DNA of 64,000 nt from Paramuribaculum sp. (GCA_022511125.1 JAFLSD010000002.1:124001-188000); one strand, 5' to 3'; shown: positions 25,928 through 36,783, counted from the stretch's first letter. Notes: generated from the sequence alone by a model not told the origin. Made by a program: numbers and translations.

Positions 25928-28753
25928 ATGAAACGATTAAGTTTATTTACGGGATTGTTTTTGGCTTTACTGACTTTGCTTCCTTTTGGGGTTCAAGCTC
26001 AGATGATGCCCGCTCTCCCGACCGACAGTGAAGTGAGAATAGGAAAGTTACCCAACGGTCTGACTTACTATATCCGCCACAACGAGTATCCCAAAGGTCA
26101 AGCCGACTTCTACATTGCCCAGAAGGTGGGTTCGATGCAGGAAGAGGATGATCAACGCGGTCTGGCTCACTTTCTTGAGCACATGTGTTTCAACGGAACG
26201 ACAAATTTCCCCGGCAAGAATCTAATCAACTGGCTTGAATCGGTCGGAGTGAAATTCGGGGTGAATCTCAACGCCTACACATCGTTCGACGAAACTGTCT
26301 ATAACATCAACAATGTTCCTATAGCTCGCGAAGGTGTACAGGATTCTTGTTTGTTGATTCTTCACGACTGGGCCAACGATCTTCTTCTGTTGCCGGAAGA
26401 GATAGATGCCGAACGAGCTGTGATTCATGAGGAATGGCGTCGCAGCAATGTCGGTCAGATGCGCATTCTCGAAACGGCTCTGCCCACTATGTTCCCGGGC
26501 GACAAATATGGAAACCGTCTGCCTATCGGCACGATGGAAGTGGTCGACAATTTCCCTCATCAGGTTCTCCGCGACTATTACGAAAAGTGGTATCGTCCCG
26601 ACTTACAGGGCATAATCGTGGTTGGCGACATCGATGTGGACCGCATTGAAGCCAAAATCAAGGAAATGTTTTCCGACATAGAGATGCCGGCCAATCCTGC
26701 CGAAAGGGTTTATTTCCCCGTTAACGACAACAAAGGCACGATTTATGCCATAGGCCATGATTCGGAACAGCAGAATGCCATCGTTGAACTTTTCATCAAA
26801 ACCGATGCTTTTCCCGATTCACTGAAAAATACTGCGGCTTATTTCATGCAGGAATACGTTCAATCAATGATTTCGAGCATGCTGAACAGCCGCTTGAACG
26901 ACATATCGTCTAAGCCCGATGCTCCTTTTGCGGGCGCTGAAGTTGCGTTCGGAGAATTTTTCGTAGCGAAAACCAAAGATGCTCTGACTCTTGTAGCATT
27001 GGCCAAGGACGGAAATCTTCCGTCGGCGTTAGCGGCAACTTACCGTGAGCTGTTGCGCGCTCTTCGAGGCGGCTTCACTCCGGGCGAATACGAAAGAGCG
27101 AAAAGCGAGTATCTCTCCCGTTACGAAAGACAATATAACAACCGCAATCAGCGGGAAAACAACTCTTTCGTTCAGGAATACGTCAGAAACTTCCTCGACA
27201 AGGAGCCTATTCCCGGACTTGAAGTCGAATGGCAGATGGTTCAGATGATAGCCAATTCCGTTCCGGTAGCTTTGATCAATCAAGTAATGGGTGAAATCGA
27301 GACAAGCGACAATCGCGTACTTCTTGCAATGCTACCCGACAATGCCGAGGGCAAATATCCGTCGGAGAATGATTTTGCAGAGGCTTTGGCAGCTGTAGAT
27401 GGCGAAGAAATAGAGGCATACGTAGACGAAGTGAAAGCCGAGCCGCTAATTCCTCAATTGCCGAAACCCGGTAAAATCACAAAGACGGTGGAAGACAAAC
27501 AGTGGGATGCAACGATGTGGACATTGTCGAATGGTGCGACGGTTATCGTCAAGCAGACTAAATTCAAGGACGACGAAATCCTGTTTAATGCAGTAGCCAA
27601 CGGCGGTTATTCAAAATTCGGCGACGAATATGCCAACTCATTGCTCTTTATGAACACTGCTCTTCAGCAGAGCGGCCTTGGTGATTACACCAACATGGAT
27701 CTCCAGAAATATCTCGCCGGGAAACAGGCCGGTGTCCGTCTGTCATGGTCACCTTTCAGCAGGACTGTGGCAGGAAACACCGTTCCCAAAGATCTTCCGA
27801 CGCTCATGGAACTCATCTATATGAATTTCACTGCTGTGAACTTCACTCCCGACGAATTTGAAGCTATGCAGAAAACTACTGCAAGCATTCTCCACAATCA
27901 GGAGGCCGATCCTCAATTCGCATACAATCAGAAACTGCTGACTTCGCTCTACGGAGTATCTCCCCGCAATGCAATGCCTACAGTGGCAACTGTCGAGGGC
28001 GCTAAACGCGAAGAAATAATCGAGATTTCGAGAGCGATGACAGGAAACGCCGCCGACTGGACATTCATTTTCGTAGGCAACATCGATCTCGACGTACTTA
28101 AGCCTCTGGTGGAACAATATATCGCTTCTCTTCCCGGCAATGAAAAAACAGCCGTGAAAAAAGTGACCGAGTTCGACCCGGCATTCAAATTGCGCAGCGG
28201 TAAGATCAACGACACGTATAAAATCAAGATGCAGACTCCTCAGACTTACGCTTTCATTGCCGACTGGGCCGACATGCCATATACAATGAAAGACTATCAG
28301 CTTGCTTCAATAGCAGGACAGATTCTTTCCAAGAGACTGATCGACATAGTACGCGAAAAAGAAGGAGCAGTCTATTCTATCAGTGCATACGGAGCCATGG
28401 GATCATCGAACGAACCAAACAACACGATAATCCAGACGATGTTCCCGATGAAGCCGGAAATGAAGGATAAGGTAGTGGATATCATTGCCGGACAATTCCA
28501 GGATATGACTGAAAATATTTCGCCCGAGGAACTTGCCAAGGTTAAGGAATATATGGTCAAGAGTTATACTGAAGGCAAAGAAAAGAACAACGCATGGTTG
28601 GGCGCTATCGGAAGCTGGAAGCGTAGCGGCGTAGATACTTTCAACGGTAACATCGATTCAGTCAACTCAATCACTGTCGATGATGTCAAAAACTTCATGA
28701 AAAACCTTCTCGGTCAAGGCAATTATATTGTGGTTATTGGCGATCCGGAATAA
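25928..28753 (+). CDS. Secreted M16 family zinc metallopeptidase
   Basis: 941 residues with a signal peptide ending GVQA. The N-terminal half carries the inverted zinc motif HFLEH (His81, Glu84, His85) and a downstream Glu in RAVIHEEWR. The C-terminal half is a second M16 pair without the motif, so one active site per chain, as in pitrilysin-like enzymes. It probably degrades peptides in the periplasm or at the outer membrane. It is monocistronic, bounded by its own promoter and a strong terminator. Confidence 0.92.
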   Translation: MKRLSLFTGLFLALLTLLPFGVQAQMMPALPTDSEVRIGKLPNGLTYYIRHNEYPKGQADFYIAQKVGSMQEEDDQRGLAHFLEHMCFNGTTNFPGKNLINWLESVGVKFGVNLNAYTSFDETVYNINNVPIAREGVQDSCLLILHDWANDLLLLPEEIDAERAVIHEEWRRSNVGQMRILETALPTMFPGDKYGNRLPIGTMEVVDNFPHQVLRDYYEKWYRPDLQGIIVVGDIDVDRIEAKIKEMFSDIEMPANPAERVYFPVNDNKGTIYAIGHDSEQQNAIVELFIKTDAFPDSLKNTAAYFMQEYVQSMISSMLNSRLNDISSKPDAPFAGAEVAFGEFFVAKTKDALTLVALAKDGNLPSALAATYRELLRALRGGFTPGEYERAKSEYLSRYERQYNNRNQRENNSFVQEYVRNFLDKEPIPGLEVEWQMVQMIANSVPVALINQVMGEIETSDNRVLLAMLPDNAEGKYPSENDFAEALAAVDGEEIEAYVDEVKAEPLIPQLPKPGKITKTVEDKQWDATMWTLSNGATVIVKQTKFKDDEILFNAVANGGYSKFGDEYANSLLFMNTALQQSGLGDYTNMDLQKYLAGKQAGVRLSWSPFSRTVAGNTVPKDLPTLMELIYMNFTAVNFTPDEFEAMQKTTASILHNQEADPQFAYNQKLLTSLYGVSPRNAMPTVATVEGAKREEIIEISRAMTGNAADWTFIFVGNIDLDVLKPLVEQYIASLPGNEKTAVKKVTEFDPAFKLRSGKINDTYKIKMQTPQTYAFIADWADMPYTMKDYQLASIAGQILSKRLIDIVREKEGAVYSISAYGAMGSSNEPNNTIIQTMFPMKPEMKDKVVDIIAGQFQDMTENISPEELAKVKEYMVKSYTEGKEKNNAWLGAIGSWKRSGVDTFNGNIDSVNSITVDDVKNFMKNLLGQGNYIVVIGDPE

Positions 28754-28777
28754 ACTATTCGTTTAGACTTGATATTC

Positions 28778-28817
28778 AAGGAGTCACCGTATTTCAATAG
28801 GTGACTCCTTCTTTTTT
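28778..28817 (+). terminator. Terminator of the M16 peptidase gene
   Basis: AAGGAGTCACC (28778-28788) and GGTGACTCCTT (28800-28810) form a perfect 11-bp stem, followed by CTTTTTT. Confidence 0.9.
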
Positions 28818-28841
28818 AACTCTTCCTTACGGACTTTTTGT

Positions 28842-28849
28842 TAACTTTG
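28842..28849 (+). promoter_or_regulatory. -7 box of the SGNH esterase gene
   Basis: TAACTTTG, followed by CGG, 25 nt before the ATG. Confidence 0.6.
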
Positions 28850-28874
28850 CGGAAAAATGAAATAATTAGTCCGT

Positions 28875-29996
28875 ATGCGCAGATTATCGGTCATAATTTT
28901 AGTGTTTCTTTTTGCTACAGTAAGTAGTTTCGCATCTTTGAAATGGATTGATCCTATGGATCTGGATTATCCTGTGGTCCAAAATCAAGGATGGAGCGAA
29001 GAATTAAAGGGAACCTACCAGCGTCTGCCCGATCGGGCAAAGAATAACGTACGATCGGTCTTATGGGATCTTTCCGTAAATTCATCCGGACTGGCTATCT
29101 ATTTCAGAACCAACTCATCTGCTATCCGCATAAGGTATATAGTAAAGGGTCCTTTGGAAAAACCACATATTCCCAAACTTGCCATGAGTGGAGTAGATCT
29201 ATATCGGATCGCTTCAAACGGCACAACACATGAATTCTGTTCCGGCAATTATTCCTTCGGCGACACAATCAGCTTTCAGTATGACATCCCGGTACTTGAC
29301 GATGACAACGCTGAAATGCCTGAATATCGATTAAATCTGCCTCTTTATAATACTATTTCAAAACTTGAAATCGGCGTTAATGAAGATGCATCCATCAACG
29401 TCTTACCTGTGAGAGACGACAAACCGATAGTGCTTTACGGTACATCGATAGCGCACGGGGCCGGCTCACCACGACCGGGCATGTCTTGGCCGAACATAAT
29501 GAGACGTAACCTTAACGATTATCCTGTAATCAACTTGGGTTTTGCCGCTAACGGACGCCTGGAACCTGAACTGATCGATTTATTGTGCGAGATTGATGCA
29601 TCGATATACATTTTGGACTGTATGCCTAACATGGAATTGAAAACAGGGGATGAAATCAGCAGTTTGGTTGAGGCTGCTGTCAAAACTTTAAGGGCAAACT
29701 CGAAAGCACCCATACTGTTAGTTGAACATGCTGGCTACAGCAATGCGCAAACCGATCCGAGCCAATTTGAACTTGCCAATAAGATTAACCGCAACCAACG
29801 AAAAGTTTATGACCGGTTACAAAACGAAGGATTTTCAAATCTATATTATTTGACCAAAGAGGAATTAAATTTTCCTGCGGATTCATGGGTCGATTACGTT
29901 CATCCCAACGCTATAGGTGCGTCCCGACAGGCCGCTGTAGTAACTAAGAGGATAGAAGCCATTGTTCCATCTGTTACCAAGTATTGTAATCGCTAA
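28875..29996 (+). CDS. Secreted SGNH/GDSL hydrolase
   Basis: 373 residues with a signal peptide (VIILVFLFATVSSFA). The N-terminal beta domain carries GVDLYRI, seen in the SGNH_hydro N-terminal family of Bacteroidetes. The hydrolase domain begins with VLYGTSIAHGAG (Ser nucleophile in GTSI, a variant of GDSI), has the Asn block LGFAANGRLEP, and the Asp/His pair in DSWVDYVHPNAIG. It probably removes acyl groups from a glycan in the periplasm; the target is unknown. It precedes the SusCD pair but is separated by a 326-bp gap. Confidence 0.85.
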   Translation: MRRLSVIILVFLFATVSSFASLKWIDPMDLDYPVVQNQGWSEELKGTYQRLPDRAKNNVRSVLWDLSVNSSGLAIYFRTNSSAIRIRYIVKGPLEKPHIPKLAMSGVDLYRIASNGTTHEFCSGNYSFGDTISFQYDIPVLDDDNAEMPEYRLNLPLYNTISKLEIGVNEDASINVLPVRDDKPIVLYGTSIAHGAGSPRPGMSWPNIMRRNLNDYPVINLGFAANGRLEPELIDLLCEIDASIYILDCMPNMELKTGDEISSLVEAAVKTLRANSKAPILLVEHAGYSNAQTDPSQFELANKINRNQRKVYDRLQNEGFSNLYYLTKEELNFPADSWVDYVHPNAIGASRQAAVVTKRIEAIVPSVTKYCNR

Positions 29997-30177
29997 GAAT
30001 CTCCATTATCAGAGCCGGTGATAACGGAAACGGATTAAATCCATAGCTTTTTTGCTCTTTTCCAGTACCTCTAACTATTTAAAACGCACTTATTTTCTAA
30101 CATTTGCCATAGGTTGATAATGTTAATATATCTTAATTTAAGACTTTGGCTTAAATTTATTAACATATTTTAATTGT

Positions 30178-30186
30178 GGGGGGGGG
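30178..30186 (+). repeat. Run of nine G at the susC -33 region
   Basis: Nine G in a row lie 20 nt before the susC -7 box, exactly where the -33 element should be. Such runs are prone to slippage. The rest of the 29997-30322 gap is AT-rich leader and promoter sequence with no coding potential seen. Confidence 0.8.
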
Positions 30187-30206
30187 TAATAACAACTCAT
30201 TTAAAC

Positions 30207-30214
30207 TAAATTTG
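30207..30214 (+). promoter_or_regulatory. -7 box of susC
   Basis: TAAATTTG followed by C; the susC ATG lies 108 nt further on, so the leader is long and AT-rich. Confidence 0.6.
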
Positions 30215-30322
30215 CAAAAGATATATTAATCTACTTTAATATTTTTATAAACAACAGTGCAAATCATTAGTTAAGTACCTAAAAACTAATGCCATTCTAA
30301 CCTTAAACAATTCTAACAATTT

Positions 30323-33300
30323 ATGGTATTTAAAAACTTATGTACGGGAGCGATTGCAGGAGCTATCATCTGCGCTTTGCCTATGACAGCATCAGCCGAA
30401 TCGAGCTCTTCAAGTATGCTTCCCACTTATGAAGCTCCTCAGGCTGAAACAAGCCAAAGGTGTACAGGAACTGTCGTAGACGATGACGGGGAACCGGTAA
30501 TCGGAGCGACTGTAAAGGTAGAAGGGACTTCCTTAGTAACTTCGACCAACGTAGACGGCCGTTTCACTCTTAACGGTGTGAAACAAGGCGCTAAACTCAC
30601 TATCACATTTATTGGTTGCAAACCGGAAACTGTGACGTGGAATGGAAATCCGATAGAAATAACCCTTACTGCAGACAACACTATGCTCGATGAAGTAGTG
30701 GTTGTAGGTTATGGCACACAAAAGAAAGTGAACGTTACGGGTGCCGTATCGCAGGTGAAAGGAGAAGAACTCTCCCGCCGCCCTGTAGGTGACGCAGCTC
30801 AGATGCTTCAGGGTATGGTTCCGGGTCTGTTCGTTTCCAACAGCAATTCAGGACGTCCCGGTGGTTCGGCCACACTCCAGCTTCGTGGTCAAGGTAACTT
30901 GAGCGGAACAGGATCGCCTTACATCCTTGTAGACGGTGTGGAAATGGACCTCAGCGACGTGAACCCCAACGACATTGAAAGCATTTCAGTGCTTAAGGAC
31001 GCAGGTGCCAGCGCCATCTATGGTGCACGTGCAGCTTATGGTGTTATCCTCGTTACCACCAAACGTGGTGAAGAAGGCAAAATGCGCGTAAGCTATCAGG
31101 GCACAGTAGGTTGGAACCAACCGACCACTCTTCCTAAAATGCTTGACAGTTATGAATTTGCAAAATACTGGAATGTAGGTGTAGTTAACGCCGGTATGCC
31201 GGGTCGTATGTATTCGGATGAAAAGATAGAACTACTCCGTCAGTTCATCGAAAATCCTGCAAGTGTAAATCCTTGGCAGGAACTTTCACCGTCAGCAAAC
31301 ATGAACCCAGCTTTCGAAAATTCGGAATCAGGTATCGGTAACACTGACTATTTCAAACTTCACTACAAAGACTGGGCGTTCAAGCAGAATCATAACATCA
31401 GCGCAAGCGGCGGTGGCAAACGCGCTCAGTACTATATCTCGTTAGGTTACTACGGTGAAGACGGTATCCTGCGTTACGCAGATATAGATTACAAACGTTA
31501 TAATTTCGCTACCAATATCCTAAGTGAAATAACAAAATGGCTCAAAGTAAGAGCTAACACTAAATTCGTTCACACGGATACTAACACTCCGTTCGGCACA
31601 GGCGGTATTTCAGAAGGTTTCTATCACTCTCTGGCTCGTTTCCGTCCGACTGTTCACTACATCGACCCGAACGGCAACTTCACCGAACTTTCAATGATTC
31701 CTTATCTCCAGAGCGGTACATATACCACAACGAAGAGAGACCGTCTGAGCCTCACATTCGGTATGGACGTTACTCCTCTCAAAGGATGGAAGATCACCGG
31801 CGACTATACTTACAAATATATGGGTGTTCAACATGAAGCACTCAACGTTGCACCGGACATTTATGCTGCCGACGGCGTAACCACTTCTAAAGGTCAGCGT
31901 GACGAATTAGGTGCTCGTGCCGACGGTCGTTATCTCCGCCAGAACGGTGTGACCCGCTACCAGAACTTCAGCGTATATACTTCCTATAATTTCACTATCG
32001 CTGAAAAGAATGAATTCAGCGTAATGGTCGGTTATCAGTCGGAAGAAAACCGCTACAGTTTCCTTCAGAACTATGTTGATGGTCTGTATTCAACCACAAC
32101 TCCGGGCCTGGGTCTTGCAAGCGGCGACGTGGTTGCAAGTGAAAGCAGAAACAGCTGGGCAACCCGTGGTTTCTACGGACGTTTGACTTATAACTTCGAC
32201 AGCCGTTATCTGTTTGAATTCGATATCCGTCGCGACGGAACCTCTCGCTTTGCTAAAAACAACCGCTGGGGCACATTCCCCTCAATCGCATTAGGTTGGA
32301 ACATTGCAAACGAACAATTCATGGAAAGCACCCGTAGCTGGCTCAATCAGTTGAAACTCCGTGCATCTTGGGGTCAGATGGGTAACCAGGCAGGTGCAGG
32401 TCTCTATACATTTGCTGAAACAATGGGCATCACGCCTCTGGGAAGTTACTTCTTCCAGAACGGTCGCGAAGCACGTATCAATGCTCCGGGCGTATCCAAT
32501 CCGTTCATCACTTGGGAAAAAGTAACCAGCAAAAACTTAGGTCTTGACTTCGGATTCTTCAACGGTGCGCTCTCCGGCACTTTCGAAGTATTCCAGCGCG
32601 ACACGAAAGATATGTTAGGCCCGGGTAACGACTATCCCGACTTCTTCGGTGCAAGCGCTCCTCAAGCAAATAACGCTAATCTGAGAAACCGCGGATGGGA
32701 ACTCCAGGTTAACTGGACAGGACGTATCGGCAAAGATATCTCTTACAACATCGGTGGTTCTATATCAGACGCAACAGCTGTTGTAACCAAATACTCCAAT
32801 CCTACTTTCACAAACCCGGCCGGAAACTGGTACGAAGGCCGTGCAGTAGGCGAAATCTGGGGTCTACGTTCAGCAGGTATCCTTCAGAATCAGGCAGAAG
32901 CAGATGCATTCAACTCTCTTGATCTGAGCTATCTTAACGGTGGCGTATGGGGTCCCGGTGACCAAGCTTATGTTGACTTGAACGGTGACGGCAAGATTAA
33001 CCGCGGTACAAACGTACTCGGCGACATGGGTGACTTCACTATCATCGGTAATACCACTCCGCGCTATCAATTCACTATCAATGCCGGCATCAGCTGGAAA
33101 GGTTTACACTTGAACATGATGTGGCAAGGTATCGGAAAACGCAACTGGGATCCGGGCACACAGCCATACTTCTGGGGATGGGGTGCATTCGCACAGGTTA
33201 CTCTCTTCGAACAGCATCTTGACTACTGGACAGAGGACAATCCAAATGCATACTATACCAAACCTTACATCCACAATGCTGGTGGTATAGGAACATTCAA

Positions 33301-33583
33301 CAACCGTAACCGTCAGACAACCGACCGTTATCTGCAAAATGCAAGCTACGGACGTCTGAAAAACCTGACTCTGGCTTACGATCTTCCTCGCAAATGGGTG
33401 AACCACATAGGTCTTAATAAAGTTCAGGTATTCTTCACTGGTGAAAACCTCTGGACTATAACTCCGCTTGCAAAGATGTACGATCCGGAAGCAATCTTCA
33501 CTGCCAACGGCTACACCGGAGAAGGTGGTAAGAACTACCCGATGAACCGTGTAATATCTTTCGGTCTAACACTTAACCTCTAA
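30323..33583 (+). CDS. SusC/RagA TonB-dependent outer-membrane transporter
   Basis: 1086 residues: signal peptide (GAIICALPMTASA), carboxypeptidase-regulatory-like domain (about 46-125, GTVVDDDGEPVIGA), TonB-box/plug start (MLDEVVVVGYGTQKK), plug domain with GSATLQLRGQGNLSG and a 22-strand barrel ending in VISFGLTLNL. It imports a glycan or peptide captured by the SusD partner encoded 11 nt downstream. No glycosidase, sigma/anti-sigma pair or hybrid sensor is directly attached, so the substrate cannot be named. Confidence 0.96.
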   Translation: MVFKNLCTGAIAGAIICALPMTASAESSSSSMLPTYEAPQAETSQRCTGTVVDDDGEPVIGATVKVEGTSLVTSTNVDGRFTLNGVKQGAKLTITFIGCKPETVTWNGNPIEITLTADNTMLDEVVVVGYGTQKKVNVTGAVSQVKGEELSRRPVGDAAQMLQGMVPGLFVSNSNSGRPGGSATLQLRGQGNLSGTGSPYILVDGVEMDLSDVNPNDIESISVLKDAGASAIYGARAAYGVILVTTKRGEEGKMRVSYQGTVGWNQPTTLPKMLDSYEFAKYWNVGVVNAGMPGRMYSDEKIELLRQFIENPASVNPWQELSPSANMNPAFENSESGIGNTDYFKLHYKDWAFKQNHNISASGGGKRAQYYISLGYYGEDGILRYADIDYKRYNFATNILSEITKWLKVRANTKFVHTDTNTPFGTGGISEGFYHSLARFRPTVHYIDPNGNFTELSMIPYLQSGTYTTTKRDRLSLTFGMDVTPLKGWKITGDYTYKYMGVQHEALNVAPDIYAADGVTTSKGQRDELGARADGRYLRQNGVTRYQNFSVYTSYNFTIAEKNEFSVMVGYQSEENRYSFLQNYVDGLYSTTTPGLGLASGDVVASESRNSWATRGFYGRLTYNFDSRYLFEFDIRRDGTSRFAKNNRWGTFPSIALGWNIANEQFMESTRSWLNQLKLRASWGQMGNQAGAGLYTFAETMGITPLGSYFFQNGREARINAPGVSNPFITWEKVTSKNLGLDFGFFNGALSGTFEVFQRDTKDMLGPGNDYPDFFGASAPQANNANLRNRGWELQVNWTGRIGKDISYNIGGSISDATAVVTKYSNPTFTNPAGNWYEGRAVGEIWGLRSAGILQNQAEADAFNSLDLSYLNGGVWGPGDQAYVDLNGDGKINRGTNVLGDMGDFTIIGNTTPRYQFTINAGISWKGLHLNMMWQGIGKRNWDPGTQPYFWGWGAFAQVTLFEQHLDYWTEDNPNAYYTKPYIHNAGGIGTFNNRNRQTTDRYLQNASYGRLKNLTLAYDLPRKWVNHIGLNKVQVFFTGENLWTITPLAKMYDPEAIFTANGYTGEGGKNYPMNRVISFGLTLNL

Positions 33584-33594
33584 TATCAGACAAC

Positions 33595-35382
33595 ATGAGA
33601 AAAATCAATATATTACTTTCAGTGGTTACCGGTCTGGCTATGACATCTTGCTATGACCTCAACCGTGAACCAGAAGATGTGCTATCGTCAGCGGTTCCGT
33701 TCAAGACGACCGATGAAATGCACAGTTATCTGAACCAATTCTATGAATCAGCTCCTGTGGCTCAAGGCTTCATGGCCGGAGGCGGCGGAGGCATGGCAGG
33801 TGCGGAAGTCAACTCCGACAACCTCTCTTCCCCTTCAGTTGACCAGCGCCTTGCAGGACGCACTTCGATTGCCAGTGCAAGTTCTTTAGGCAACTACACA
33901 AATATCCGCAACGTGAACTTCCTTTTGGCTAATCTTGATAATTGCCAGAATAAGGAAACCGCTGCTTACAACCAATATGTAGGTGAAGCTTATTTCTTCA
34001 GAGCATTATACTACTACCGTATGTTTGTCAACTACGGACCATTGGCATGGGTAGATACTCCGCTGGATCCGGATCTTGAAGCAATGAAACTTCCGCGCGA
34101 AAACAGAACTGTTATCGCCGACCATATCCTGAACGATCTCGATATGGCAGCACAGAATCTTCAGACGCAGAACAACAGCGCATCAATGCGTATCCACCGT
34201 GATGTTGCTTTGGCTCTTAAAAGCGAAGTGGCCCTGTTCGAAGGAACTTGGGAAAAGAACCACAAAGCTAAGAACACTCCGTTCTACGATCCGACTATAA
34301 CCGACGACAAGATCAACAGCTATCTTTCACAGGCCGCTGCTGCAGCCAAAGAAGTGATGGATCGCAACGTATGGCGCATTTATAGCACCGGTAATCCTCT
34401 GACCGACTACGGATACATCTTCCAGCAAGACAATCTGTCGAACAATTCTGAGATTTTGTGGTACAAGCGCTATGACGGTGACCTCGTTGGTAACAGTGTG
34501 ACGCGCTACCTCAACGAAGGCGGTGGCGGTGTAGGTCCGACAGCTTCTCTAATCGACGACTACCTGACAATCGACGGACGTCCTTACTTAGGCGACGAAA
34601 AACTTCAGGGTAAAATCACATGGGGTGTTGAACTCTCACCCGAAGTGCGCGACCCGCGTCTCTGCCAGACTATCGCCACTACAGGTCAGCAGCTCAGAAG
34701 AGACCAGGCTCCGTACAACCTTCCCCCGTTGACAGGTAACTCGGCTTGGGCATACACCACTTCAGGCTACTCGATGATCAAACATCTCCAGACCAACTAT
34801 GCGGGCAACCTCGATGCCGAATATAAGGGTTCGACTCCGGCTATCCAGTTCCGTTATGCAGACGTTCTTCTCAACTATGCAGAAGCATTGGCAGAACTCA
34901 ACGGTGCTGCTAACGCACAGGCTATCATCGACGCTATCCATCCGCTCCGTGCACGTGTAGGCATGCCCGACATGGATTTCGACCGTGAATACAATACCGA
35001 TCCGGAATATCCTTTCGCAAACCTCGACAAATATGTCCAGGCCGTACGCCGCGAACGTCGTGTGGAAAAAGTGTTTGAAAACACACGTCTGACCGACATT
35101 CTGCGTTGGGCTGCTGCCGATGTTCTCATCGTAGGCAAGTTCCACAGGGGTATCCTCTTCGTTGGTAGCAACCTCGAAAATATGCCTCAATATGCTAACG
35201 TGACGGAACAATATGCCCTCACCGGCAACCCCGGCGATAAATATCGCTACATCATCCCGACTAACCCTGCCGGTTACGAATCGGGCTGGCAGTTCCGCCT
35301 CAACCAAGACTATCTGTTGCCTATCCAGGAACGTATGATTTCGCTGACAGACGGTCTCTGGTATCAGAACCCCGGATGGTAA
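33595..35382 (+). CDS. SusD/RagB surface lipoprotein
   Basis: 595 residues. Signal peptide with lipobox MTSC (Cys19); TPR-like helices include AYFFRALYYYRMFVNYGPLAWVD, and the C-terminal RagB block includes RRERRVEKVFENTRLTDILRW and LLPIQERMI. It caps the SusC barrel and binds substrate at the surface. A glycine-rich loop (MAGGGGGMAGAE) follows the N-terminal helix. It is the last gene of the pair, followed by a terminator. Confidence 0.96.
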   Translation: MRKINILLSVVTGLAMTSCYDLNREPEDVLSSAVPFKTTDEMHSYLNQFYESAPVAQGFMAGGGGGMAGAEVNSDNLSSPSVDQRLAGRTSIASASSLGNYTNIRNVNFLLANLDNCQNKETAAYNQYVGEAYFFRALYYYRMFVNYGPLAWVDTPLDPDLEAMKLPRENRTVIADHILNDLDMAAQNLQTQNNSASMRIHRDVALALKSEVALFEGTWEKNHKAKNTPFYDPTITDDKINSYLSQAAAAAKEVMDRNVWRIYSTGNPLTDYGYIFQQDNLSNNSEILWYKRYDGDLVGNSVTRYLNEGGGGVGPTASLIDDYLTIDGRPYLGDEKLQGKITWGVELSPEVRDPRLCQTIATTGQQLRRDQAPYNLPPLTGNSAWAYTTSGYSMIKHLQTNYAGNLDAEYKGSTPAIQFRYADVLLNYAEALAELNGAANAQAIIDAIHPLRARVGMPDMDFDREYNTDPEYPFANLDKYVQAVRRERRVEKVFENTRLTDILRWAAADVLIVGKFHRGILFVGSNLENMPQYANVTEQYALTGNPGDKYRYIIPTNPAGYESGWQFRLNQDYLLPIQERMISLTDGLWYQNPGW

Positions 35383-35412
35383 TAACCGCCTAAAACAGGA
35401 TTATATATTCGA

Positions 35413-35443
35413 GATGCGCTTCAGATTGAAGCGCATCTTTTTT
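35413..35443 (+). terminator. Terminator after susD
   Basis: GATGCGCTTC (35413-35422) pairs perfectly with GAAGCGCATC (35428-35437), followed by a T run. Confidence 0.9.
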
Positions 35444-35491
35444 ATCGCGCGAAAAAATCTTTTTTCATATTAGCTTTAACCGGAATTTTTT

Positions 35492-35499
35492 TAATTTTG
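35492..35499 (+). promoter_or_regulatory. -7 box of ald
   Basis: TAATTTTG, 29 nt before the ald ATG and downstream of the susD terminator. Confidence 0.55.
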
Positions 35500-35528
35500 G
35501 GGTCAAATTTAACTTAAATGCAAGTACC

Positions 35529-36635
35529 ATGATTATCGGAGTTCCAAAAGAAATCAAAAACAACGAAAACCGTGTGGGAGTAACTCCTGCAGGCGTTAAG
35601 GAGTTAGTGTCGAAAGGACATCATGTCTATGTACAGAAGACTGCAGGTGAAGGCAGCGGTTTCAGCGACGAGGAATATATCTCGGCAGGAGCCACAATGC
35701 TTGAAACGATAGAGAAAGTCTATGACATTGCGGAAATGATTGTGAAAGTAAAAGAACCTATCGAACCCGAATACGCTTTGGTGAAAAAAGGTCAGGTTCT
35801 CTTCACCTATTTCCATTTCGCAAGCGAACGAGAGCTCACTGAAGCCATGCTCGCCTCAGGAGCCATCTGCATAGCCTACGAAACCGTAAAAGACCGCGAA
35901 GGACGTCTGCCCCTCCTCGTGCCCATGAGCGAAGTTGCAGGCCGTATGTCAGTCCAGGAAGGTGCACGCTTCCTCGAAAAGCCTCAGGGAGGTAAAGGAA
36001 TGCTTCTCGGAGGGGTGCCGGGAGTCAAACCTGCCAAAGTGCTCATATTGGGAGCCGGTGTCGTTGGCCGTAATGCTGCGCTGATGGCAGCCGGACTCGG
36101 TGCCGATGTCACTATAACCGACATTTCATTACCCGTTCTCAGACATGTGGCCGAAGTGATGCCTAAAAACGTGAAGACCCTCTATTCGTCGCGCCACAAT
36201 ATCGAATCAGAATTGCCTACGACCGATTTAGTGATCGGATCCGTTCTAATACCGGGTGCAAAGGCTCCGTGGCTCATAACAAAGGACATGCTCAAACTTA
36301 TGACTCCTGGAACCGTGATAGTCGACGTGGCTATCGACCAGGGAGGATGTTTCGAAACATCCGTTCCGACCACTCACAGCGACCCTACCTATTCGGTTGA
36401 CGACGTGCTCCACTATGCAGTGGCAAACATTCCGGGCGCGGTACCCCGCACTTCAACATTGGCTCTTACAAACGCCACTCTGCCTTACGCGATACGTCTT
36501 GCAGACCTGGGATGGAAGGAAGCGTGCAAGAAAGACGCAGGATTGGCTGACGGCGTGAATATCGTCGACGGTAAGATAACGTTTAAGGCTGTGGCTGAAG
36601 CGTTCGACATGCCTTACACGCCGCTTTCACTCTAA
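35529..36635 (+). CDS. ald: Alanine dehydrogenase
   Basis: NAD-dependent, converts L-alanine to pyruvate and ammonia. 368 residues, typical length. It begins [23 protein letters not shown], has the substrate Lys/His region ([17 protein letters not shown]), the NAD-binding motif [24 protein letters not shown] and the late [17 protein letters not shown]. It is flanked by terminators on both sides, so it forms a single-gene unit unrelated to the SusCD pair. An alanine/glycine symporter is encoded at 42.3-43.7 kb. Confidence 0.97.
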   Translation: MIIGVPKEIKNNENRVGVTPAGVKELVSKGHHVYVQKTAGEGSGFSDEEYISAGATMLETIEKVYDIAEMIVKVKEPIEPEYALVKKGQVLFTYFHFASERELTEAMLASGAICIAYETVKDREGRLPLLVPMSEVAGRMSVQEGARFLEKPQGGKGMLLGGVPGVKPAKVLILGAGVVGRNAALMAAGLGADVTITDISLPVLRHVAEVMPKNVKTLYSSRHNIESELPTTDLVIGSVLIPGAKAPWLITKDMLKLMTPGTVIVDVAIDQGGCFETSVPTTHSDPTYSVDDVLHYAVANIPGAVPRTSTLALTNATLPYAIRLADLGWKEACKKDAGLADGVNIVDGKITFKAVAEAFDMPYTPLSL

Positions 36636-36684
36636 AAAACCGCGGATCTTTAGAGATAATCACATAGATTTAAAACCGAAAATT

Positions 36685-36717
36685 GAGACTGGCGAAATAT
36701 CGTCAGTCTCTACTCTT
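36685..36717 (+). terminator. Terminator after ald
   Basis: An 11-bp stem (36685-36695 with 36700-36710, one G-U pair) is followed by TACTCTTTTT. Confidence 0.8.
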
Positions 36718-36783
36718 TTTCCCCTGTTTTATAAAAGTTGTGAAAATAAGAACGCGAGTATTGACATGCGGCTCTAAATTTTG

